This document shows positions 26,401 to 38,400 of a stretch of DNA of 64,000 bases, in pieces (position 1 is the first letter of the stretch; each line of letters opens with the position of its first letter). The DNA comes from Bolinopsis microptera. Lineage: Eukaryota > Ctenophora > Tentaculata > Lobata > Bolinopsidae. The translations under genes and the position numbers were made by a program. The notes under the pieces are model-generated. The model was not told the DNA's origin. It did no database searches and was given only the letters and a program-made list of their open reading frames with translations. The stretch is taken from contig NC_087075.1 in the NCBI RefSeq assembly GCF_026151205.1, positions 3,260,359-3,324,358 of the forward strand, in the 5' to 3' direction.

Positions 26401-29400
26401 CAATTTAAATAATAAGAATTTTACTGTAAATTCATAAGAGTATATTAAAGTTTAAACATAATACAGAATCTAAATCGATTGTTACGTGTTACTCCAATTA
26501 CTGTAAAAATAAACAGCAGCATATAATTATTATATATGATAATTATATGCTGCTGTATATATACAAGATACTGATTTGATCAGCGAAGTGCTGTCTTTTA
26601 GCTTAGACTTAGAGGGTGTTTTGGTTAAGTCTATTTTTAAACTTTAAAATAAATCTTAAAGTCAAAATACTTTGAAGTAAAAAATTAAGATTGATGAGGT
26701 ATTCTTACTATACAATAGGACCATCTTACTATATATAAAGCGAGACGATATATACAGGATGGGCCAAAATTAAGTGGGCATACGTTGGCCTTATAATAGC
26801 TCCGCCGAGTTTTATATTTGAGAGCTGTTGCTTTGCAGATGGCATACTGTACTAAATTGTTCGAGGATTCCGTCGTCAAACTTTGAAAATTCGAATATTT
26901 TAGACCACGCCCATTCAATATTAAAACACCTTTTGTATCTCGTTAACAAAATTGACTGGGTGATTATGTGACACCGTGACACGACACCTTAATTGGGCAC
27001 CGCCTTAACAATTTCCATAATGTTTAACGGGGTGGTTAACGGGGTCACCTAATCAAGTGATTAGGTAAACACATGACCGGATCACACGTAATGAATAAAC
27101 TCGTTATGATTCATATCTCGGTCATCTGAGAATCTAAATTTCTACAGTTCTAAATTTTTCAGGACAATCGTAATTCGAGTGGCCAAACACAATTCAATAA
27201 AATTTAGCTCGATCCGACTATTAAAACTATCAAATAAATGCAAAAATGAACCTTCATATGAAAAAAATGAAATCGAATATTTTTCGATTTGACAAATTCC
27301 TCTAACCAGTGTTGGTTATCTCACACTTATTTTACTTCGGAGTATTCCAACAGCCACATTGTTACACAAGTGTAACTAGCCAATTACAGGAAGCCGAAGG
27401 ATTTAATTAGGCCAGTGACGGTTAAGGTAGTGTGTACCATACTTTCTTCGCCCGAGACTTCGCTGCAATGGACAGCTTCTCATTTAACCCTCACACACGA
27501 TTTCTCGAATATTCGGCTGAGTAGACCGGGGGGCTGCATAGACCACTCAGGATCATTAGCTGAATGTCGACGACACTCACCCCACGACTAGGCAGGCAGT
27601 GGGTTTCGAACTCGCAATCTCACGATTACAAATCCGATGATTAACCAACTACGCTACCTGGCCGTTAGACTTCGCTGCAATGGAGTTGTAAGTCAAACAA
27701 AAAATATCTCAATTGGGCACTCAGTAACCGAGCTATTAAGGCCAACGTATGTCCACTGACTTTTGGCCCACCCTGTTACAGGGTGACCCTGTATAAATCC
27801 GTATTATTTTACTGAAACCACGGCATCAACTTTAACACGACTTTCTTCAAAAACTGTAAAAGATATACAACTTTTTTGACTGGTGCGAATGCTTAAGTGG
27901 CCTTCAAATCAGCATGAAACAAAAAATTGGTATTATTCCTGATATAACGTTAATCTTCACAGAATGATTTGAGTGGCAGTGCATACATCTGTACTATAAC
28001 ATATGACGCTAACAGTGTCCAGATTCCCTTTATGATGGAACCCACATGTAAGTCAACACTCAACACTTTCAAATAATAACAGTTATAATAATATATATAT
28101 ATATATTATATTGTATAGGTTAGAAATAAAGTTCTTCCTTTGAAAAATATTTGATGTAATATATTAAATATTTTGTATAATGTATGACGTATGTATATAT
28201 GTATAATGTATATTGTATATTAATCCAGTTTTTACTTCAGCTAAGGGCTTTGTGACCCACCCAACCTCAGTCGTCCAATCAGGAACTGCAGTTACCTTCA
28301 CCGCCGTTGTGGACGGCTCCCTGAGTTCCATATTGTATAAAACAATACTATGGTACGGTGTTATTCCGGGGTCCTCATATTATGTAAGTTTTTAAATAAC
28401 TTGAATAAGGTGATAGTAACGGTAATAGTAACGTTACTATAGCAACCATGTGAAGATGATAGTAATGGTGATAGTAACGTTACTATATTAACCATTAACC
28501 ATGTGAAGGTGATAGTAACGGTAATAGTAACGTTACTATAGCAACCATGTGAAGATGATAGTAATGGTGATAGTAACGTTTCTATAGTAACCATGTGAGG
28601 GTGATAGTAACGGTGATAGTAACGTTACTATAGTAACCATGTGAAGGTGATAGTAACGGTGATATTAACGTTACTATAGTAACCATGTGAAGGTGATAGT
28701 AACGGTAATATTAACGTTACTATAGCAACCATGTGAAGGTGATAGTAACGGTGATATTAACGTTACTATAGCAACGGCAAAACAATAGTGCTTAGTAAGT
28801 TTTTTTAATTGATTGAAATTCTTCTTTTCAGGTCTCTTTAAGTGGAGTAGATGGATACACAATTACTGTACCGACAGAGGCTTCCCTGACTTCAGAATTG
28901 CGAATAGACACAGCAAGTGTAACAGCTGATTTATACACGGCTTACGTGGCAGGGATTTATGTAACTTCATCCACCATGGCTTATTCTACCGAAGCTTATC
29001 TGTATAAGCGAGGTAAGCAATTTTGCGGCATTTTTAGATATTTCAAAAAGCATCGGTCCACTGAACTATCCCTTTACTTATTAGTAGAGCTAAAATTGAC
29101 AAATCACATTGTTTTCTTGTCATGTTTTTACTATCATACAAGCTAATTCAAAATTACTATCTGGAAATATTAATAAGCGAATTGTTAAACGGTTGAATAT
29201 TCGATCATCAATGAGATACGCTCCCATGAATGAATAAATAGTATTTCACAGAAATAACAACATAAATATTATTTCCTCCGAAATAACAACGCAAACATTA
29301 TTTCCTCAGAAATAACAGCATAGATATTATTTCCTCCGAAATAACAACGTAAATATTATTTCCTCAGAAATAACAATGTAAATATTATTTCTTTAGGAAT

Positions 29401-32400
29401 AACAACGTAAATATAATTTTTTCAGAAATATCAACGTGAATATTATTTCCTCAGAAATAACAACGTAAATATTATTTCCTCAGAAATATCAACGTAAATG
29501 TTATTTCCTCAGAAATAACAACGTCCCTGTTTGGACATACTTATTCACTTCCGGGGACGGCTTACACCATTACTTGTACATATGAAGGTGACGCCACAGA
29601 CAGCCTGAAATGGTAACGTACAATTATAATTATTTAAAAACTTTAATTGATTAAACTAATTAATTAATATTAATTAATTAATATTTATTAAAACTTTATA
29701 GATTTAGATACTGGTTGGGAGCTGTTCAGATGTTTCTGACATTTGACACTGTGACAGTGATCAACCAATCAGCTTCCAGCATCGACAAATTAAAATCTAG
29801 ATTCACGTGTAAAACAAATATGGTTACTTTGCCGCAAGTAGGTATATTGATTTGAGGTTGAATCTCATTTAAGCATTTATAAGGTGTAATTCAGCCGGTT
29901 AGACCGTATCTAGACGGTACGTAACGCATCACGCGATGAGTCACGTGATGGTGTATTTCTTCTAGCTAAACGTGATGTGACGCGTTACGTGATCGATTGC
30001 GTCACGTACCGTCTAGCTACGGTCTTAGGTGGGGGGGGGGGGGGGGTAGTGTGACACCAGTTTCTAGTAAAAGTAAACTAAGAGATCACGTGATAACACA
30101 TGTCGTGTAACTAAAAGATCACATAATTAATTACACATACGTGTAAATAATCAAAATACCAACCGTCCTCACAATTACAAATTTGTTATTTTAATTAATT
30201 TCTGTTTCAGGTACAAGGATGATGTTGAAATAGAACAAATAGCAGGCAAGATCAGCTCACAGAACACTTACTATCAAAATCTCAAACAGGTTTGTGAACA
30301 TTTTGTAGAAAATTATAATACCCTTTCAAGAGTTGTACTGCTGTGTGAAAGTTCCTGTCTATACGAAGGACTGGAAACTGGTTGGAAGTGTAACTTTTCC
30401 GCACTCGTGACAGCAATTAACCAATCAGATTCAAGCATTGACCGAACATAGACCGATCAAAATCCAAAGTCACTGTCACGTGTCAAAACAAATATGCTAC
30501 ACAGCTCTCAACCAGGATCCACGTTTATAATATTCACCCACTAATTGTTCAAGTCAACAATACCAGTTAATTACCACTTAATTGCCACTCAATAACCACA
30601 TAATTACCATATAATTACCACTTAATTGCCACTTAATTTCCACTTAATTACCACTTGATTACCACTTATTAATTACCAGGTGTCGACGTTATTCTTTGAG
30701 TCATCCACAGCTTCGGATTCTGGATCTTACAAGTGTAGAGCTATTACGACCGATTCTACGGTGACCGTTGATTCGGCTGCCACTTACATTGGCTTCCCAC
30801 GTAAGTACCGTTACATCATTACCATGGTTACTTCGTTTTTATACTATTATACTGTAAAATGTAAATGGATGGAATTCACCACTGTATGCTCAATGTTCAT
30901 CAAGTATAATATTATGTAAATTATATGTTAATCTATTATTTGCCAATCTGAGTTATATGTAAATCCTAAAAAACTCTGCTACCTTGGGGTAACATGTCAC
31001 GTTATGGCCATATAAGCGCGTGTTAACATGCCCCAACTACCCAGGTTTTATTCCTCCAAGTACTCTATACACGACAGTCGGTTCTACTATATCAGTGTCC
31101 TGTACCCTAGAGCTTGACACTTTGTTGCAATCCAGCTTCTCCAGCGGCGCGTCCTGTAAGTTCCATCTAGTTCACCTATATTTTCCACAAAATCTTTCTC
31201 ATAATAATATATGCAATTAGTTTATGTTCAATTTTTGCTACTTATATAACCAATCTGCATATACTATTATTTAATCATTAATTATTTAATAGTTATGTAG
31301 TTCTGTGTGTTATCCTTTCAATTTATAATTTTACTGATTAATGGTGTATTTTCAGACTTAGTCAGGGACAGCACTTCGATCTCCACTCTAAACCTGATCG
31401 GTGGATCTACAACCAGTACAACCCTGCTGCTAGCAGCAAATGACGTATCATTGAATTCTGCAAGTTTGTTCTCTCCAACGGTGTCCTACAAGTGCAAGGG
31501 CTACTTCACTGGAAATAACATTCCATTTTATTCAGCGACGTTCGACATACGCCAACTTGGTAAGATATTTAAATCCCTTATAAACCCGTTATAAACCCGT
31601 TATGAACCCCTTATAAACCCGTTATAAACCCGTTATAAACCTCTTATAAACCCGTCATAAACCCGTCATAAATCCCTTATAAACCCCCCATAAACGTGAT
31701 GGGTCGTTTGCGACCCGGACGAGTGGGTCGTTTTTGTTCATCGTTGTATCTTTTAAAGTAAACGATATAGATTAGCTTTTTTGGATAACTCATTTTTGCT
31801 GTGAAGTGACCTAGTGTGTTAAATTGCATCAAAATGGGCGAATTTTAAAAATCGTCGTCCCTTATGGGTTAAACCCCATTATAAACCCCTTATGAACCCC
31901 TTATAAACCTCTACCTGTGCTACTATCGAGTTAAATTCGAAGGAGAAATGCATTATTTACAAAGCTGAAATTGTATCTTTTCACTGCTAATCATAGGTCT
32001 AATATGAATGTTTTGTGGCACTAACGCTGAGAATCCCTCAATCTCTCAATAAAATATCTGACAAAAGGTGCACGTGATAACCAGGTGCACACGGTAAGTT
32101 ACCATGGTAACCAGTTGCATATTTCAGAGATAACCACAGCGCCATCTGACGTGAACACAATCGCTGGTGTTTCAGTGACCTTCACCTGCTCTGCCTCCAG
32201 TCCTACTGATTACACTGCAGATATCAACTTCTACCTCTCAGCCGACCCTATTAGTTAGTTGTAACTTTGTTTTAAGAGAGTGTGTGTGACGTCACGTGAG
32301 AGTGTGTGACGTCACATGAGAGTGTGTGACGTCACGTGAGAGTGTGTGACGTCACGTGAGAGTGTGTGACGTCACGTGAGAGTGTGTGACGACACGTGAG

Positions 32401-35400
32401 AGTGTGACCTAATAGTTATTTGTAAGTATGCTATATTGCGGAGTGGCGCTATTTCTATAACTATAATTTCTATAATTATATGATTATAATTAATTATTGT
32501 AGTACATAACCTACTAACAGCCTGACACCAAGCTGCATAATAGTCTTTATAACCATAAAGCAGTTAAATCAATATAATACCAAGAAATAGCAATTGTAAT
32601 GCAAATATAATCTAACGATATTTCTTGAAAACATGAAAGATATAACATTTCCGAACTACACCAGCTGCTCTGACCAGTGGGGGAGACTACACAGTCAGCT
32701 CGATAACTACAACTAACTTCATCGCCACCAAGACCTTGTCACGTACAGCCACCACTGACGAGAGCTTTAAGTGCGCGGTAGTGTACAGCTCACTAGCTGT
32801 GGTTGGAGGGAGTAATATAGTCACTAGTAGTCCGGCTTCTATCAACATACTCGGTGGGTAACTGGTTATTGGTTTAATTTATTAGGTTAATTCATTAGGT
32901 TAATTAGTTTACACTCCACTGTGTTTATTATATCAGTCCAATGTCTGGGTTGTTATCTCCAACTTAATAATTCGATGTGATAGTGTTTTGGTACTTATTA
33001 CTATAATTAATTTAATTAATAACACAATATTGCCCAGCGAACACTGGTGCCGCCACAGCCACCCTCAACGGGTATGACGGAGTTGCCCTAACCCTCTCAT
33101 GTGCATTCTCTTATACCCCCACCTCGGTAAGTGCATACTCATTGTTATCAATAACCTTCAGTTCTAAACAGAGCAGTTCTGGCAACTTAGTCCAACATCT
33201 TGTCACGTGTTTATCTTATCACGTGTTTATCTTGTCACGTGTTTATCTTGTCACGTGCTAAGCCTATCACGTGTTTATCTTATCACGTGCTAAGCTTATC
33301 TTTTCATCAGATCACGTGGTCTAAAGACAACATCCTTGTGGACACTACAGCTAACTCTGGTTACGAAAAATCCTCTTCTGCACCTAACCACTATCTCAAA
33401 ATAGTATCTCCCCAAACTAGTGACGCAGGTGATTATTAACTGTTACAATATTTATTAGTGGACCATGAAATGTAATGTTTAATAACGAAATTGAAATAAT
33501 TAATTGAAGTGATTAATTGAAGTAATTACCGTAGTTGTAGTGATTTAAATTAATTGAGGTAGATGGTGTTCTCCGACTAAACTTTATTTATTTAGAGCTT
33601 CTAAACCTCGCATTTCAGGTTCCTACACGTGTGTCGCGGACTACGGAACAGCGACCGTTTCTGGAACCGTGACCACTCTAGCAATCAAAGGTATGTAACA
33701 CGTCATAATATCACGAACCAGATTCAATATCTACTGGTTATCCTAAATCATGACATATTGATCTGTTCCTGAAAATTGAAACTTGTGACTTCACATTGAC
33801 AATAATGCAACAGCAAGAGTCAGCAGTATAATAATTTTCACTAAATTTGCAACACTCCAGGGTTCAGCGTGGTACCGACCTATACTAAAGTTGGGGCAGA
33901 CGCCGCCTTCACCATGTCCTGTACCATATCAGCTGGTCTGGGAACTAGCGGCAATCTGGAAATGTACAGAGCTCACCCCTCCTTCATCTCAGGTACGTAA
34001 CCTTAGTCAATGTTTATAGTACACCTTTAGTGTTACTTTACCTTGTTTGGACATATTTGAGATATTTTTGGTTTTGTCTCTTATGGCCGGATACGGTTCA
34101 AGTTGTTTCCCCGTAAAACTGGAGCGTTAGAAAAGGCCTGGTATATATTATATTGAATAATGAATATAACGATTGGATCCTAAATTAATGATTTATTATA
34201 AATACACAAACATCAGGTTGGGTAGCTGTTACTAATATCCACTATTCAGGTTGAACTACTGTTACTAATATCCACTATTCAGGTTGTCCTACTGTTACTA
34301 ATATCCACTATTCAGGTTGGGCTACTGATACTAATATCCACTATTCAGGTTGGGCTACTGTTACTAATATCCACTATTCAGGTTGGGCAACTGTTACTAA
34401 TATCCACTATTCAGGTTGGGCTACTGTTACTAATATCCACTATTCAGGTTGGGCTACTGTTACTAATATCCACTATTCAGGTTGGGCTACTGTTACTAAT
34501 ATCCACTATTCAGGTTGGGCTACTGTTACTAATATCCACTGTTCAGGTTGGGCTACTGTTACTAATATCCACTATTCAGGTTGTCCTACTGTTACTAATA
34601 TCCACTATTCAGGTTGGGCTACTGTTACTAATATCCACTATTCAGGTTGGGCTACTGTTACTAATATCCACTATTCAGGTTGGGCTACTGTTACTACGGG
34701 TGGCCTTATAACCATGGACCTGGAAGCCAAGGAGCTACAGATCAAAACAGATTCAGCCCCCAGTTCCAACGACAAGGTTAACGTAGAGTTCTACACCAGT
34801 CAGGACGCCAAGATCGGCAGTCTTGAAATAAATTTCGCGGCAACACTTACCTACCAGGTATCAGGGTGTCACTCGTCAGCGGTCACCTTCCCAAGCCCAC
34901 CCACTACTGACTTGGAGAAAGTGTGGAGAATAACGGAGAAGGCAGACCACACGGAACTGTACATACATTGTAATGATGAGCTGGTGGTGACCCTTACTTA
35001 CAGTGGTGTAGCCAACTGTGGTTCTACCTATAATGATGACAGCGCTAAAATCAAATTTGCGGCTGATGATACCGCTTCTGATTCGTATAGGATAGTGGGT
35101 AAGTGGTGAAGATGAGTTTATCAATGAAATCATAACTAGGGTAGTGTATCTTCTCTTTTAAAAGAAACTTTCTTGGCATTAGGAGGAATCTTATTTATGA
35201 CAATGACAGTAACTACACTAATTACACTAAATACAATAACTACACTAATTACACTAAATACAATAATTACAATAATTACAATAATTACAATAATTACAAT
35301 AATTACACTAAATACAATAATTACAATAATTACAATAATTACAATAATTACAATAATTACAATAATTACAATAATTACAATAATTACAATAATTACAATA

Positions 35401-38400
35401 ATTACAATATTTACAATAATTACACTAATTAAAAACCTCCCACAGATCCTCCCACAAGCGTAATGAGTCAAACTCTGACCGACAGTGTACAAGCTCTCGA
35501 GTACACCAAGGTATGGTGTAACCAAGTATTTAACCAATTGTGTAAATGATTACCTTACGAGACATATTTAAATGGTATACGAAAGTCGGTGGTTTTTCGA
35601 AAAAAAAATCATATTTTCGGATCAAAATTTAGGTCACCATCATTATTTTCCCGAAATTGTTTTTCACGTATTTTCTTTAATTATGACTTGATCGATTTAC
35701 TCTCAAATTATCAATATAGTAAGTTATACATATGATATATCAAACAATTAATGAACACTAATATTCAATCAAGAATTGCTTTAAAAATGATTTTGGACAC
35801 GTTCCATTAAAAATAAGCAAGCTCTGTCACTACTTTATTGGCCACGACGGTGAAAGTGGCAGAAAACAAACACTGTCGGTCTCCTATACCGGATGAAACA
35901 GGATGAAACAGCTGATCAGAGAAGATCTTTGTATTTAATTTTCTCAAATATTGAGTTTCATTTTTGTAAAATAATGAGAAAATCCTCAAATACCATGCTC
36001 TAATTTGCAGTACGAAATGTGGCGGTTTTCGGTAAAAATTCCTATATTTTCGTTCCCGAATCATTTAGGTCATCGGAATTATGTCGAACATAAATATATC
36101 TCGTAAGGTATGTACTATGTGTAACTATCGTTACGAATGAGGAACACTTTCACCCTTGAAGTCTTTTAAAATGTACAGAAAGGTTACTGTTCCGGCTTCA
36201 ATCAGGTTGCTATGGTAACATTATTTCATTCTGGCTGCCGACTGAAATAATGTTAATTCGTTAGAATGTGGCTACTGGACGTGAGGAGGTGATGAACATG
36301 TGACAGTCATTAACCAATCAGCATCCAGCGTTGACTAATTAAACCCCAGAATCACTGGTTGCTAAGGTAACATGTAACGTGGCTCGTCTCCCTAATCTAG
36401 ATCTATAAGCTTATAACTTTATGAGTAAACTATAATTACAATGTTTGCAGTCGACGGCTGTCAATGACGACCTGGGATCTTACTACTGTTCAGCCGACTC
36501 GAGAACTGTAGTTTCCCAGGCAGCAGATCTGGTGATTGTTGGTAAGTTACTAGGTTACTAGGTTACTAGGTTACTAGGTTACTAGGTTACTAGGTTACTA
36601 GGTTACTAGGTTACTAGGTTACTAGGTTACTAGGTTGCTAGGTTACTAGGTTACTAGGTTACTAGGTTACTAGGTTACTAGGTTACTAGGTTACTAGGTT
36701 ACTAGGTTACTAGGTTACTAGGTTACTAGGTTACTAGGTTACTAAGTTACTAGGTCACTAGGTTACTAGGTCACTAGGTTACTAGGTCACTAGGTTACTA
36801 GGTCACTAGGTTACTAGGTCACTAGGTTACTAGGTTACTTGGTTACTAGGTTACTACGTTACTAGGTTACTAGGTTACTAGGTTACTAGGTTACTACTGT
36901 TCAGCCAACTCTGCAGTCGGTGATTGTTGGTAAGTTGTTTTTTCTTTTCAAGTTTCGATATATTTATTGTTTACATATTGCTAAATTGGTATTGTTAACA
37001 TATACATTGATAACGCAGCTAACTCTGTTCTGCGCAGGTATAACAACAGATCCAGCTGCGGTAGTAGGTCAAGTTGGAGGAACTGCCACTTTCTCCTGTT
37101 CTGCTCGATCCGATACTGCAGCCTCCGGGTAAGTGTTCCTTCTCAAGATTATAAACTAATTATAGACTTGTTAGCAAGTAATTGTAGACTAGTTAACAAG
37201 TATTTATAGACTATTTAGCAAGTCATTACTAATTATATACTAGTAAGTAATTCCTGGCAGGAGCATCTTATACACCATTGTAAAACAAATAGTCAACAAA
37301 ATGGATTACAGGTTCACGTGGCACGATAAAAACGGTGCTATAACAGTAGACAACTCCAAGTACGTGGAAACCAGGGAGTTCGACGTGTGCAGCTGTGATA
37401 CCTTCCTCTCTACTAGCATCCTTACGGTCAGTTACTAGGTTACAAGGTTACTAGGTTACTAGGTTACTAGGTTACTAGGTTAATAGGTTACTAGGTTACT
37501 AGGTTACTAGGTTAATAGGTTACTAGGTTACTAGGTTACTAGGTTACTAGGTTACTAGGTTACTAGGTTACTAGGTTAATAGGTTACTAGGTTACCAGGT
37601 TACTAGGTTTCTAGGTTACTAGGTTACTAGGTTACTAGGTTACTAGGTTACTAGGTTACTAGGTTACTAGGTTACTAGGTTACTAGGTTACTAGGTTACT
37701 AGGTTATTAGGTTACTAGGTTACTAGGTTACTAGGTTACTAGGTTACTAGGTTACTAGGTGACTAGGTTACTAGGTTACTAGGTTATTAGGTTACTAGGT
37801 TACTAGGTTACTAGGTTACTATGTTACTAGGTGACTAGGTTACTAGGTTACTAGGTTACTAGGTTACTAGGTTACTAGGTTACTAGGTTACTAGGTTACT
37901 AGGTTACTAGGTTACTATGTTACTATGTTACTATGTTACTATGTTACTATGTTACTATGTTACTATGTTACTATGTTACTATGTTACTATGTTACTATGT
38001 TACTATGTTACTATGTTACTATGTTACTATGTTACTATGTTTCTATGAGTATTGCTGAAAGCACAGTGTAAGGCCTACACGGACCGCCTCTAACTAGCCA
38101 ATCCCTGTTTACATGCCGTGTAGCAGGGGACTAGAAAGAGCTAAACTAGTAAGCGGGGCATAGCCATACACTATACTCCCATCATTGAGTATATTAACAA
38201 CCAGAAGGAAAATTTCCTTGTGTTTGGAATCTACCAAGACGAAAGTTGTACAATCCAGCGAAATTCCGAAGAATCATTCCAGTAGACTAGGCGCATTGCA
38301 ACCACAGCCACGGAAATACTTATGAGTATTGCTGAAAGCACAGTGTAAGGCCTACACGGACCGCCTCTAACTAGCCAATCCCTGTTTACATGCCGTGTAG

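Noticed and set aside
27592-27664. A functional tRNA-Thr gene on the reverse strand
   Set aside because: The acceptor stem does not pair cleanly, and the unit is followed by a SINE body and flanked by a target-site duplication.
29240-29510. Alternative acceptors that extend exon 29
   Set aside because: Earlier units read ACG TAA in the frame used by the gene.
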